64,000 bases of DNA, from NCBI GenBank assembly GCA_900768185.1, contig CAAGCB010000004.1, positions 1 to 64,000 on the forward strand, given 5' to 3'. This stretch comes from Alphaproteobacteria bacterium (GTDB lineage: Bacteria; Pseudomonadota; Alphaproteobacteria; CAAGCB01; CAG-977). The notes under the pieces are model-generated. The model made no database searches and was not told the origin of the DNA. It saw only the letters and a program-made list of their open reading frames with translations. The first letter of the stretch is position 1; every line of letters starts with the position of its first letter. Position numbers and translations under genes: made by a program. This document shows, in pieces, positions 52,437 through 61,425 of this stretch.

Positions 52437-54302
52437 TTAGATTTCCTTGGAACGCAGAGATCTGGGTTTCGGGGCGTTGATCTGTGCTTTCCAGAAGTTT
52501 TCGCACCCCATCATCGTGCCGTCCGTTAAAGGAAAACGACGGACGACGATGTTGCGTCTGCCTGAAAACGGTTCGATATAGATGCTTGATCCGCCGCCGA
52601 AGCATTGGACATACCCCGCGGGGACATTGTGTTCGCGCCCCAGAAAACGGCGGTTGTGGTATTTGAACGGGGATTCCGCGGCGATTTTGTTGTTTTGTCC
52701 CGACAAATCAATGATGACGGCGTTCGGCAGCGTCCAGCCCGCGACGCCGACGATACGCCATGCGAACAGTCTGTTGTCCGCGCGTTTGAACAGTCGCGCG
52801 CCGTTTTCGCGCGTCGGAAATGTTTTCAGCAGTTCCCGCGTTAAAATTTTGTGTTCCCGATGACGCAGGGCGGCGCCTTGATAAATCAGCTTTTTCTGCG
52901 CTTTGTCGAACCGTTCGGCAAACAAGGCGTATCCGCCGACCCGAGGGGCGACGGGGCGGTACAGGTATTCCGTTTCTCGCCGCGTTTCCAAACCGTCGGT
53001 CATCAGATAATGCGCCCACGGAAGCGGCAGGGCGAAAAACAGGTACAGGCACACCCACGCGAAAACGGACCAAACGTGTCCGCAGATGTTTTCCGAAATC
53101 ATTTTGACGCCCGCGACGGCGCAAAGCGGAATGAAGAAACCGAGCGGGCGGTATTCCAGACTGTCGGCTCCCGCGATGAACAGGTAAAAACAAATATACG
53201 CCGTAAAAGTCGCAATCAGCAAAAACAGAGGGGCGAAAACCTTGTGCCGCAACAGGCAAAACTTGAATATCGCCCACAGAATAAAAACGACGATCCAGAA
53301 ATACAGCGCGTATTCCAAAACGAATGACGTGACGTATTCTCTGCCCAAATCGGGAAAAAGCGCGTAAAAATTCGCTTTAAATCCGTTCGGAATGTAGCCG
53401 CCGTAAGTGTCCTTCATCAATCTGTAATACGGAACGACGCCGTACAAAACGCCGAAACCGATAACGGATTGGATTCTGCCGCGTCCGGAATACAAAAAAT
53501 ACAGCAGGAACAAAACGGACGCAAAAACGAAAACAATGCCGTCAACGCGGCACATCGCCAGCAGCACGGCGATGACGGACATGACAACGGGGGTGCGTTT
53601 TTTATCCGCCGTCGCCTCATACGTCCACCACAACACCAAAAAATTATACAGCGCGGCTTCCGTTCCCGATGTCATAAACGCCAGAAAAGTTCTGTTTGTA
53701 ATCAAAATCAGGCAGATGATTAAAAACAGATACAGCCCTTTGCGGCGCAGCGCGGGCTGAATGTTCATGCGGCGCACGAACAAAAAACACATCAGGACTT
53801 GCGCCATGGAAAACAGATACGCCGCCATGTCGGCGGAAAACGGCGGCTGAGCGCCGATCGCCCACAGCGCGCGCAGGACAAGCAGCCACAAATAGCTTGT
53901 AAAACCGGAAACGGGTTCAAACGGCGGGACGTTGTAGGTAAAGCCGAAACCGTCAACGGCGTTCGCGACATATCGAAACGAGATGAAAGCGTCGTCGGCG
54001 CAAAAGGAAAAAAAAGAACCGGCAAACGCGAAAATTAAAAAAACGGGTATGAAAAACAGGGCGATTCGCAATCTGCCGGCGGACGTTTTCCCCGTCCAGT
54101 CGTCCAGATCCGGCGAAATTCCCCGAATCGCCCGCGTGAACGTCGGGACGATGCCGAACAGAAAACGATGCCAGACGCTGCGGATTTTTTCCGCGTCCAA
54201 CTCTTTGATTTTCGAAATCAGAGCGGACGGAAAATTCCGCATTTTGATTTTAAAATCGATCCATGTCAGTTTCAGCGCGAAAAATCGGTCTTTGACGTTC
54301 AT
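52437..54302 (-). CDS. GT-C fold integral membrane glycosyltransferase-like protein
   Basis: 621 residues. After a basic cytoplasmic lead of about 75 residues come ten or more membrane helices. The first periplasmic loop has CADDAFISFRYVANAVDGFGFTYN in which the Asp103-Asp104 and RY belong to the GT-C catalytic-loop pattern DDAFIS.RYA.N. It is followed by SGFTSYLW. This combination resembles AftB-type arabinofuranosyltransferases and related lipid-linked sugar transferases. The last 170 residues are a soluble periplasmic domain. The glycan modified is unknown. It lies 14 bases after another envelope-type gene. Confidence 0.7.
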   Translation of the reverse strand: MNVKDRFFALKLTWIDFKIKMRNFPSALISKIKELDAEKIRSVWHRFLFGIVPTFTRAIRGISPDLDDWTGKTSAGRLRIALFFIPVFLIFAFAGSFFSFCADDAFISFRYVANAVDGFGFTYNVPPFEPVSGFTSYLWLLVLRALWAIGAQPPFSADMAAYLFSMAQVLMCFLFVRRMNIQPALRRKGLYLFLIICLILITNRTFLAFMTSGTEAALYNFLVLWWTYEATADKKRTPVVMSVIAVLLAMCRVDGIVFVFASVLFLLYFLYSGRGRIQSVIGFGVLYGVVPYYRLMKDTYGGYIPNGFKANFYALFPDLGREYVTSFVLEYALYFWIVVFILWAIFKFCLLRHKVFAPLFLLIATFTAYICFYLFIAGADSLEYRPLGFFIPLCAVAGVKMISENICGHVWSVFAWVCLYLFFALPLPWAHYLMTDGLETRRETEYLYRPVAPRVGGYALFAERFDKAQKKLIYQGAALRHREHKILTRELLKTFPTRENGARLFKRADNRLFAWRIVGVAGWTLPNAVIIDLSGQNNKIAAESPFKYHNRRFLGREHNVPAGYVQCFGGGSSIYIEPFSGRRNIVVRRFPLTDGTMMGCENFWKAQINAPKPRSLRSKEI

Positions 54303-54315
54303 TTTCCGTTTCCGT

Positions 54316-55239
54316 TCATTTGTAAATGTTTTCTGGGGATTTTTCCAAAACGGGAGCGTATTTTTTCATTCCCAGCATGTCGATCAGCAAATCCCATGAA
54401 ACCAGACATTCCGAATCGCCGCCGCACAGGTAAAGCAGAAAAGTCGATACGGGTTCAATGATCTTCAGTTGTTCGCGCACCGTTGTTTTTGCCGAAATAG
54501 CCTCGCGCAACGGCGTGTAGACCACCGCCATCGCTTTCACCGCGTCCTGTTCCACCATTTTCGGCGAACGAATGGGCGTCAGTCCCGCTTGCTTTAAAAC
54601 GGTCTGGCTGAGCAACGATGCCGCGGTGTAATTGTAAAAACTGCGGTAGGAAACGCCGATCAGTTCTTCGATTTTTTTACGATCCTTTTCCCCCGCCCAG
54701 TCGGCGATCATGCTTTCAACCATCGGACGAAAACCGCCCAAAGTTTGGAAGGTCGTCTTTTCGGCGGAGGTCAGGTACCCGTTCAGCGACGGGTTGCGTT
54801 TCGCCGCGGTCGAAAAATCGGGCAGGATACCCGCGCCGCGCAAAACGACGTACGGCGACGATTTTTCCTCGGAAGCGGCTGGGGCGGCGGCGTCAACCGC
54901 CGGCGCGTCAGAAACGTTTTTCCCGATATTTAAAACGGGGGCGCCGCGCTGCATCGACATCGCTTTTGCGATTTTGTTTTGAACGGCGTCGAATAAATCG
55001 GGGCGCGAGATGTACAAAACGCAAAATCCGATCATGCCCAGTGACAGGGCGATTTTAAACAAGCCTCCCAGACAGCCGCCCCCGGGCGGTTCCAGGTTGC
55101 GCGTTTTATATTGAGGCGCGGAAGAAAAATCGACTTCGGATTCATCAAAATCGTCGTCCAAATCGATTTCCGTATCGTCGGGTCGGGCGGAATGGGGGTC
55201 GTGATCGAATCTGTCTTCGAAAGTTTCGTTTTGCGCCAT
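54316..55239 (-). CDS. Uncharacterised acidic single-span membrane protein
   Basis: 307 residues from the ATG with AGAGGA upstream; a longer frame begins before the predicted promoter and is discarded. Residues 1-45 are very acidic, then come PPGGGC and a membrane helix (about 57-77). The periplasmic part has an Ala/Pro-rich linker (about 115-130) and a helical domain to the end, with a CGGDSEC pair near 285. No family is recognised. It is cotranscribed with the GT-C gene 13 bases downstream, so an accessory role there is possible. Confidence 0.6.
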   Translation of the reverse strand: MAQNETFEDRFDHDPHSARPDDTEIDLDDDFDESEVDFSSAPQYKTRNLEPPGGGCLGGLFKIALSLGMIGFCVLYISRPDLFDAVQNKIAKAMSMQRGAPVLNIGKNVSDAPAVDAAAPAASEEKSSPYVVLRGAGILPDFSTAAKRNPSLNGYLTSAEKTTFQTLGGFRPMVESMIADWAGEKDRKKIEELIGVSYRSFYNYTAASLLSQTVLKQAGLTPIRSPKMVEQDAVKAMAVVYTPLREAISAKTTVREQLKIIEPVSTFLLYLCGGDSECLVSWDLLIDMLGMKKYAPVLEKSPENIYK

Positions 55240-55267
55240 GGTGTCCTCTGTTGTTCCTATGGCTGAA

Positions 55268-55296
55268 AGTGTATCCCGTGTCGGCGGAAAAATCAA
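55268..55296 (-). promoter_or_regulatory. Promoter of the acidic-protein / GT-C pair
   Basis: On the minus strand TTGATT (55296-55291) and TACACT (55273-55268) are 17 bases apart, about 30 bases before the ATG at 55239. Confidence 0.5.
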
Positions 55297-55309
55297 AAAA
55301 AATCCCGAC

Positions 55310-55338
55310 TTGTCGGCGGCGGGGGACTTTGCTATCAT
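55310..55338 (+). promoter_or_regulatory. Promoter of the rbsK-nadE-gltX-cysS operon
   Basis: TTGTCG (55310-55315) and TATCAT (55333-55338) are 17 bases apart. AAGGAAGG lies downstream as the ribosome binding site of the kinase gene starting at 55370. It stands back to back with the minus-strand promoter at 55268-55296. Confidence 0.6.
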
Positions 55339-55369
55339 TTCGCGAAACTTTTAAGGAAGGCGATAGGTC

Positions 55370-56317
55370 ATGATTTTGGTTTTCGGTTCGTTAAACGCCG
55401 ATTTTATCCTGCCCGTGAAAAACTTTCCCGCCCCCGGCGAAACCGTCCTGACGCGAAAGGCGGTCGTTAAGGCGGGCGGCAAGGGCGCGAATCAAGCCGC
55501 CGCGGCGGCGCGCGCCGGAGGATTGGTCAAAATGTTCGGCGCGGTCGGCAGGGACGAGGTGTCGAAAGTCCCTTTGACGGCTTTGAAAGCGCAAGGCGTC
55601 GACTGTTCAGGCGTTCACGCGACGGATCTGTCGACGGGAATGGCGATGATTATGCTGGACGAACGGGGCGAAAATTCGATTGTTGTCGCGGGCGGGGCAA
55701 ACACGGTCGCTAACGCCGATTTTATCGGGGACGCCTTTTTGACGGACGAAACGCTGGTCGCGATGCAGATGGAAGTTCCGCCTGACGAAAATTTCAAGCT
55801 GTTGCGCCGCGCCAAAGCCAAAGGCGCGAAAACTCTTTTGAATGTCGCGCCCGCCGCGCCGATTCCGTCGGAAATCCTGCCCTTGATCGATTATCTGATT
55901 TTAAATGAAATCGAAGCCGACGCCGTCGGAAAACACCTGTTTGACGCCGCCGTTTCCGATCCGTCGGAAAAAGCCGCCCGTATCGCGCGAAAAACAGGCG
56001 GGGCGTGTCTGATTACGCTGGGGGCGAAAGGCGTCGTCGGCGCGCAAGATCAAAAGACGTTCGCCGTCGACGCGTTGAAGTTGACACCCGTCGATACGAC
56101 GGGGGCGGGCGACGCGTTCGTCGGTATTTTCGCCGCAATGATCGACGGAGGGCTTGATATCGTCGAAGCCGCCCGCCATGCCGCCGCGGGAGCGGGACTG
56201 GCGTGTCTGAAAGTCGGCGCGCAAGAGGCTTTGCCGTCGTTTAAGGAAATCGAAACGCGCGTCGAAGAAATCGCAATACGGCAGTTTTTTATGGCATTGC
56301 GCGAAAAACCGTTATAG
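55370..56317 (+). CDS. rbsK: PfkB-family sugar kinase, ribokinase-like
   Basis: 315 residues. GSLNADFILPV and GGKGANQAAAAARAGG at the N-terminus and DTTGAGDAFVG with the anion-hole GAGD near residue 245 define a ribokinase-type enzyme. ITLGAKGV is also conserved. Ribokinase makes ribose-5-phosphate, but sequence alone does not exclude another sugar or nucleoside. No ribose transporter is nearby. nadE follows after 35 bases. Confidence 0.8.
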   Translation: MILVFGSLNADFILPVKNFPAPGETVLTRKAVVKAGGKGANQAAAAARAGGLVKMFGAVGRDEVSKVPLTALKAQGVDCSGVHATDLSTGMAMIMLDERGENSIVVAGGANTVANADFIGDAFLTDETLVAMQMEVPPDENFKLLRRAKAKGAKTLLNVAPAAPIPSEILPLIDYLILNEIEADAVGKHLFDAAVSDPSEKAARIARKTGGACLITLGAKGVVGAQDQKTFAVDALKLTPVDTTGAGDAFVGIFAAMIDGGLDIVEAARHAAAGAGLACLKVGAQEALPSFKEIETRVEEIAIRQFFMALREKPL

Positions 56318-56352
56318 ACTGTTGAAAATTATTTATTTGCAGAGGTTTCTTT

Positions 56353-57831
56353 ATGCTGATTTCACAGATAAACCCCGTTGCCGGCGATCTGGACGGTAAC
56401 TTGAAGCTGATTCATGGGGCGGCGGAACAATGTCCCCATTGTAAAGGCGAAACATTGGTTCTGCCCGCTTACGCCCTGACGGGCTGGCCGTTGGGCGATT
56501 TGGCTTTTTCAAACACTTTTATGGCGGAAGTCCACAAAAAACTGCCTGAATTGTACCATAACAACCGCGAAGTTTTGACCGCCATTCCCGACGGCGCGGG
56601 CGGCGCGACCCCCGTTTTGGTCAACGCCAAGGGGGTGCATTACGGCAACCGCTTCACCATCGCGGGCATGACGGCCGCCGTTTCCGTCGGATTTGAACCC
56701 GTCAACTGCGAAGGCGCCGACAAGCTGATAGTTCTGGACGCCAAGCCGTTCACGTCCGGTACGGTTACGGAAACGTTGGAACATTCCCGCACGTTCGCGA
56801 GTCGCATCCGTTTGCCGCTGGTTTATACGAATTTGGTCGGAGGCAACGACAGCGCCGTGTACGCGGGCGGTTCGTTCATGTTGGATATGGACGGCGGTTT
56901 TATCGAATGCCTGCCGTTGTGGGAATCGGGGGTCGCGGGCGTCGACGAAATCAATTTTCCGTGGACGGGCGAACCCGAAAACACATGGCGCGCTTTGACG
57001 ATCGGCGTCGGCGATTATGTGCGTAAAAACGGATTCAAGGGAGTTATTTTGGGATTGTCCGGCGGATTCGACAGCGCGTTGTGCGCGGCGATCGCCGTTG
57101 ACGCTTTGGGCGCGGACAAGGTGCGCGCGGTCATGATGCCGTCCGAATTCACTTCGCGCGAAAGTCTGGAAGACGCCGAAGCCGTCGCCAAAACATTGGG
57201 AATCCGCTATGACATTTTGCCGATTGTCGACGCCGTTTCCTGTTTTGAAAACATGTTGGCGCCGATGTTCAAAGGGTTGGATTCCGACGTGACGGAGGAA
57301 AATTTGCAAGCCCGTTTGCGCGGCGTCCTTTTGATGGCTTTGTCCAATAAATTCGGTGATTTGCTTTTGTCAACGGGGAATAAATCCGAAACGGCGGTCG
57401 GTTATTCGACGCTGTACGGCGATATGTGCGGCGGATACGCCCCCATCAACGACATTTATAAAACGGACGCCTACGCTTTGGCGCGTTGGCGCAACGCGCA
57501 CCATCCGCGCTGGATCAAAAACGAAGTGCGTAAAATTATGCCCGACCGCCTGATTACCAAAGCGCCGACCGCTGAACTGCGCCCGAATCAAAAGGACGAA
57601 GATTCTCTGCCGCCCTATAAAACGCTGGACGCGATCTTGAAGCATTTTATCGAAAACGATGAAGGCGTCGACGAAGTCGTCGCGGCGGGTTTCGACGAAG
57701 TCGTCGCGCGGCGGGTTCACGCCCTGTTGCATCGCAGTGAATTTAAGCGCGCGCAGGGAGCGCCCGGTGTCAAGCTTTCCCGTCGTTCCTTTGACGGCGA
57801 TTGGCACTATCCGATTACCAAAAAGGTTTGA
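56353..57831 (+). CDS. nadE: NAD+ synthetase with a degenerate glutaminase (nitrilase-like) domain
   Basis: 492 residues, shorter than the roughly 550 of related glutamine-dependent enzymes. The C-terminal synthetase domain is intact: LGLSGGFDSAL near 235, STGNKSETAVGYSTLYGD, PINDIYKT and APTAELRPNQKDEDSLPPY. The N-terminal domain is nitrilase-like (QINPVAGDLDGN; VYTNLVGGNDSAVYAGGSF). But the family's PELALTGYPPEDL reads PAYALTGWPLGDL (Ala39 for the catalytic Glu). The KxxLPNYGVFDE loop with the catalytic Lys and the CEDxW nucleophile motif are missing. It probably uses free ammonia. A CPHC pair at 27-30 is a curiosity. Confidence 0.85.
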   Translation: MLISQINPVAGDLDGNLKLIHGAAEQCPHCKGETLVLPAYALTGWPLGDLAFSNTFMAEVHKKLPELYHNNREVLTAIPDGAGGATPVLVNAKGVHYGNRFTIAGMTAAVSVGFEPVNCEGADKLIVLDAKPFTSGTVTETLEHSRTFASRIRLPLVYTNLVGGNDSAVYAGGSFMLDMDGGFIECLPLWESGVAGVDEINFPWTGEPENTWRALTIGVGDYVRKNGFKGVILGLSGGFDSALCAAIAVDALGADKVRAVMMPSEFTSRESLEDAEAVAKTLGIRYDILPIVDAVSCFENMLAPMFKGLDSDVTEENLQARLRGVLLMALSNKFGDLLLSTGNKSETAVGYSTLYGDMCGGYAPINDIYKTDAYALARWRNAHHPRWIKNEVRKIMPDRLITKAPTAELRPNQKDEDSLPPYKTLDAILKHFIENDEGVDEVVAAGFDEVVARRVHALLHRSEFKRAQGAPGVKLSRRSFDGDWHYPITKKV

Positions 57832-57836
57832 AAAAC

Positions 57837-59186
57837 GTGATTACAGTTCGTTTTGCCCCCAGCCCGACGGGATACATGCATATCGGGAACTTGCGCACCG
57901 CGCTGTTGAACTATTTGTACGCTCTGAGCGCGAAGGAAAAATCCGGCGAGGATTTTACGTTCGTTTTACGCATGGACGACACAGATACGGAACGGTCGAA
58001 ACCCGAATACGAACAAGCCGTGTACGAAGACATGCGCTGGCTGGGGATTCCGTGGAACAGGCTGGAACACCAGTCGCGGCGGCTGGAACGTTATAATCAG
58101 GTGCTGGAGGATTTTAAACGCCGCGGTCTGGTCTACGCCTGCTATGAAACGGCGGAGGAACTGGAATACAAACGCCGCCGTCAACGCGCGCGGGGATTGC
58201 CCCCCGTGTACGACCGCGCGGGGTTGAAACTGACCGACGCGGACAAAGCCAAGCTGGAAGCCGAAGGGCGCAAGCCGCACTACCGTTTCATGCTGGAACA
58301 TCGTGAAGTGTCGTGGAACGACATGGTGCGCGGGCATTGTTCCTATAACGGCGCGCATCTCAGCGATCCGATTATCGTGCGCGAAGACGGGACGTTTCCG
58401 TACATGCTGCCGTCCGTCATCGACGACGCCGATTTCGGCATCACGCATGTTATTCGCGGCGAGGATCACGTCACCAATACGGCGGTGCAAATTCAAATGT
58501 TTGAAGCGTTGGGCGCAAAGCCGCCCGTGTTCGGACACCCGCCTTTGTTGACGGGACGCGAAGGGAAACTGTCAAAACGTTTGGGATCTTTAAGCTCTCG
58601 CGAATTGCGCGAACAGGGAATCGAACCGATGACGATCGCGTGCCTGCTGGCGCGTTTGGGAACAGCCGATTCCGTCGTCGTCTGTCACGATTGGGAAGAA
58701 TTGGCAAAACATTTCGATTTGACCCGCTTCGGTCGCGCTCAGCCGCATTTCGACACGGAAGATTTGTTCAAACTGAATCCGCGCGTTGTGCGTTCCATGC
58801 CGTCGGACGCCGTGAACGCCCGTTTGCGCGAACGCGGCGAAAAGGAAGTGTCGGCGGATTTCTGGGCGGCAATCAGTCCGAACATTGATAAAATCGCCGA
58901 TATCGCCGAATGGGAAAAAATTTGCTATACGGACGAAGTTTTCGAACTGAACGGCGACGACCGCGCTTTCTGCCGTCATGCGGCGGAACTGTTGCCGCAG
59001 GGCGGTTTCGACGAAACGACGTTTCAGACCTGGATCGCCGTCGTCAAGGAAAAGACGGGGCGCAAGGGCAGGGATTTGTTTCACCCGATCCGTCTGGCGT
59101 TGACGGGACGCGAACAGGGACCCGAACTGAAAATGCTCTTGCCCGTTCTGGGGCGTGAAAAAACATTGGCGCGTTTGCAAGGATAA
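57837..59186 (+). CDS. gltX: Glutamyl-tRNA synthetase
   Basis: 449 residues with a GTG start five bases after the nadE stop; earlier in-frame starts overlap nadE. The class I signatures are HIGN (residues 15-18) in RFAPSPTGYMHIGNLRTAL and KLSKR near 243 in GREGKLSKRLGS. LMHGEDHV is here VIRGEDHVTNTA. The type with KLSKRLGS..REL is the second-type GltX of alphaproteobacteria, which commonly have two. Such enzymes charge tRNAGlu and sometimes tRNAGln, which GatCAB then amidates; the specificity here cannot be read off. cysS follows. Confidence 0.92.
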   Translation: MITVRFAPSPTGYMHIGNLRTALLNYLYALSAKEKSGEDFTFVLRMDDTDTERSKPEYEQAVYEDMRWLGIPWNRLEHQSRRLERYNQVLEDFKRRGLVYACYETAEELEYKRRRQRARGLPPVYDRAGLKLTDADKAKLEAEGRKPHYRFMLEHREVSWNDMVRGHCSYNGAHLSDPIIVREDGTFPYMLPSVIDDADFGITHVIRGEDHVTNTAVQIQMFEALGAKPPVFGHPPLLTGREGKLSKRLGSLSSRELREQGIEPMTIACLLARLGTADSVVVCHDWEELAKHFDLTRFGRAQPHFDTEDLFKLNPRVVRSMPSDAVNARLRERGEKEVSADFWAAISPNIDKIADIAEWEKICYTDEVFELNGDDRAFCRHAAELLPQGGFDETTFQTWIAVVKEKTGRKGRDLFHPIRLALTGREQGPELKMLLPVLGREKTLARLQG

Positions 59187-59191
59187 CAAAG

Positions 59192-60568
59192 ATGACCTTT
59201 ACCGTATTCAACACTTTGACCCGCAGAAAAGAAGATTTCGTTCCGTTGGACGCGAATAACGTCCGCATGTACGTTTGCGGTCCGACGGTGTACGACCGCG
59301 CCCATATCGGCAACGCGCGTCCGATTATCGTTTTCGATACGTTGTACAGATTGCTGAAACAACTGTATCCGAAGGTCACTTATGTTCGCAACATCACGGA
59401 CGTTGATGACAAGATTATCAAAAAATCGCAGGAATCCGGAGAACCGATCGATGTCATCACGGAACGTACGGCGCGGTTTTTCCATGAAGACATCGCCGAA
59501 TTGAACGCTTTGCCGCCGGATGTCGAACCGCGCGCGACGCGGCACATTCCCGAAATGATCGCGTTGGTGCAAAAACTGGTGGACAACGGCTATGCCTACG
59601 AAGCGCAGGGACACGTCCTGTTCAGCGTCGCGAAAATGAAAAACTACGGCTGTCTGTCGCACCGTTCAATGGACGAAATGATCGCGGGCGCGCGCGTCGA
59701 GGTCGCTCCGTACAAACGCGACGCCGCCGATTTTATTTTGTGGAAGCCGTCCGACGACGATCAGCCGGGGTGGGAAAGCCCGTGGGGACGCGGTCGTCCC
59801 GGCTGGCATCTGGAATGTTCCGCGATGAGCAGTAAATATCTGGGCGAAACTTTCGATATTCACGGCGGCGGTCAGGATTTGATCTTTCCGCATCACGAAA
59901 ACGAAATCGCGCAATCCTGCTGCGCTTTCGGACACGATTTTTATGCGAAATATTGGATGCACAACGGGCATTTGATGGTCAACGGCGAAAAGATGTCCAA
60001 ATCTTTGGGCAATTTCTTCACCATTCGCGAAATTCTTGATCAGGTGCCGGGGGAGGCTTTCCGGTTGTACACGTTGGGAACGCACTATCATCAGCCGCTG
60101 AACTGGTTGCCTGACGGGCTGAAACAGGCAAAACAAGTGATGGATCGCTTTTATACGGCTTTGCGCGCGACGCCCGCCGTCGATTTGACGGACGCCCGAC
60201 CGAATGAAGACCTGATCGATGCGCTGAAAGACGATTTGAACACGCCGAAGGCGATTGCCGTGTTGCATTCTTTGTTGTCCGCTTTGAACAAGGCGGAAAA
60301 CGCCGAAGAACAAAAACGCGTCAAGCGTGAATTGCTGGCGTCCGCCCGTTTGTTGGGATTGTTGTACAAGGATCCCGAAGAATGGTTTTGCGCGGGAACG
60401 CAGGCAAACGCGCCGGAAGAAACGGAAATCGAGGCGTTGATTCAAAAACGCGCCGATGCCCGCAAAGCCAAAGATTTCGCCACCGCCGACGCCGTGCGTA
60501 AAACATTGGCGGATATGGGCGTCATCATTGAGGACACGCCGAACGGAACGCAATGGAAAAGGGGGTGA
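59192..60568 (+). CDS. cysS: Cysteinyl-tRNA synthetase
   Basis: 458 residues. CGPTVYDRAHIGNAR at 28-42 holds the first Zn ligand and the HIGN motif. The other Zn ligands are in HLECSAMS and DLIFPHHENE. KMSKSLGNF lies near 266. It charges tRNACys in the cytosol. A terminator stem starts inside its last codons. Confidence 0.97.
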   Translation: MTFTVFNTLTRRKEDFVPLDANNVRMYVCGPTVYDRAHIGNARPIIVFDTLYRLLKQLYPKVTYVRNITDVDDKIIKKSQESGEPIDVITERTARFFHEDIAELNALPPDVEPRATRHIPEMIALVQKLVDNGYAYEAQGHVLFSVAKMKNYGCLSHRSMDEMIAGARVEVAPYKRDAADFILWKPSDDDQPGWESPWGRGRPGWHLECSAMSSKYLGETFDIHGGGQDLIFPHHENEIAQSCCAFGHDFYAKYWMHNGHLMVNGEKMSKSLGNFFTIREILDQVPGEAFRLYTLGTHYHQPLNWLPDGLKQAKQVMDRFYTALRATPAVDLTDARPNEDLIDALKDDLNTPKAIAVLHSLLSALNKAENAEEQKRVKRELLASARLLGLLYKDPEEWFCAGTQANAPEETEIEALIQKRADARKAKDFATADAVRKTLADMGVIIEDTPNGTQWKRG

Positions 60569-60583
60569 CTCTCCCTTTTTTTT
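60557..60583 (+). terminator. Terminator overlapping the end of cysS
   Basis: AAAAGGG (60557-60563) pairs with CCCTTTT (60573-60579), followed by further T residues to 60583. The cysS stop codon at 60566-60568 is in the loop. Confidence 0.75.
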
Positions 60584-60678
60584 GTTTTAAACGACGGTGA
60601 AATATATTTGTCACTATTCCTTTTTTTCAAAAAGGAGTATCCTATAAAAAGAATTGAAATTTTATCGGCGAGGGTGCG

Positions 60679-61299
60679 ATGAAAAAAACACAAGACAAAA
60701 CAAACAGCCGTTTGACGGCGACGCTTTCTTTGGCTGTGGTGTTAACGGCGTCTTTTGCCCAAGCGCAATCGTTGCCGACCGATCCTTGGGCGGCTCAGCA
60801 ACAACAGCCGCAACAACAACAGTATCAGCAGAACTATTACGGCAACGTGCAGACCGGCGCGGGGCAGGCTGGCGTGGTTCACGTTCAGCAGGTCGGTCCC
60901 GTCGTGTACGGTTCTCAGCCGTATCAGCCGACGTATGCGGGCGGCAGTAACAATATCTGGAACACGAAAATGCCTGAATTTACGGGCGAAATGACAACGT
61001 GGGGGACGGATTACGGTCAGCGCGCCACGGCGCCGGAAGTCAATATGCACAATATGCTGTCAATCACGCAGCATTTGCGCAACATGGGGTATAAAATCCC
61101 GACCTCTTTTGAAAACAAGGTGAAGAACGCTCCCGCGGCGGTGCGTAACCGTATTTTCAGGGCGATGAACGAATTGAAAAGACAAAATGATCCGTTTTCA
61201 AACGGCGCAAAGCTTGCTTTGAAGCAGTTTGAAAAGGAAACGGGGCTGGATTATGAAAATCTGGTCGGCAATTCGCTGAATCTGATTTCCGCCAAATAA
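60679..61299 (+). CDS. Secreted Q-rich orphan protein
   Basis: 206 residues. A signal peptide ends at about residue 29 (FAQA-Q). Residues 39-51 are almost all Gln, followed by a Gly/Val/Tyr/Pro-rich stretch (to about 95) that looks disordered. The C-terminal 90 residues are helical and basic (ITQHLRNMGYKIP; AAVRNRIFRAMNELKRQ). No family is recognised. A TATAAA at 60644-60649 is a possible -10 element with a poor -35. It is monocistronic, flanked by terminators. Confidence 0.65.
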   Translation: MKKTQDKTNSRLTATLSLAVVLTASFAQAQSLPTDPWAAQQQQPQQQQYQQNYYGNVQTGAGQAGVVHVQQVGPVVYGSQPYQPTYAGGSNNIWNTKMPEFTGEMTTWGTDYGQRATAPEVNMHNMLSITQHLRNMGYKIPTSFENKVKNAPAAVRNRIFRAMNELKRQNDPFSNGAKLALKQFEKETGLDYENLVGNSLNLISAK

Positions 61300-61318
61300 A
61301 AGCGGTTTCGGTAAAAGA

Positions 61319-61354
61319 AACACCGTCTCGGTTCATGCCGCGGCGGTGTTTTTT
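61319..61354 (+). terminator. Terminator of the Q-rich protein gene
   Basis: ACACCG at 61320-61325 pairs with CGGTGT at 61344-61349, extended by an inner CGG/CCG stem, and is followed by T residues to 61354. Confidence 0.75.
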
Positions 61355-61371
61355 ATCGGAAATTCCCGTAT

Positions 61372-61410
61372 AAAAAAATAGCGGCTAAGGCGATGTCCCA
61401 GCCGCTATTT
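61372..61410 (-). terminator. Terminator of the 624-residue orphan gene
   Basis: AAATAGCGGCT (61376-61386) and AGCCGCTATTT (61400-61410) form a perfect 11-bp stem. In the minus direction the A-run at 61372-61378 gives a U-tract. Confidence 0.8.
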
Positions 61411-61425
61411 GTCTGTGAAATAACT

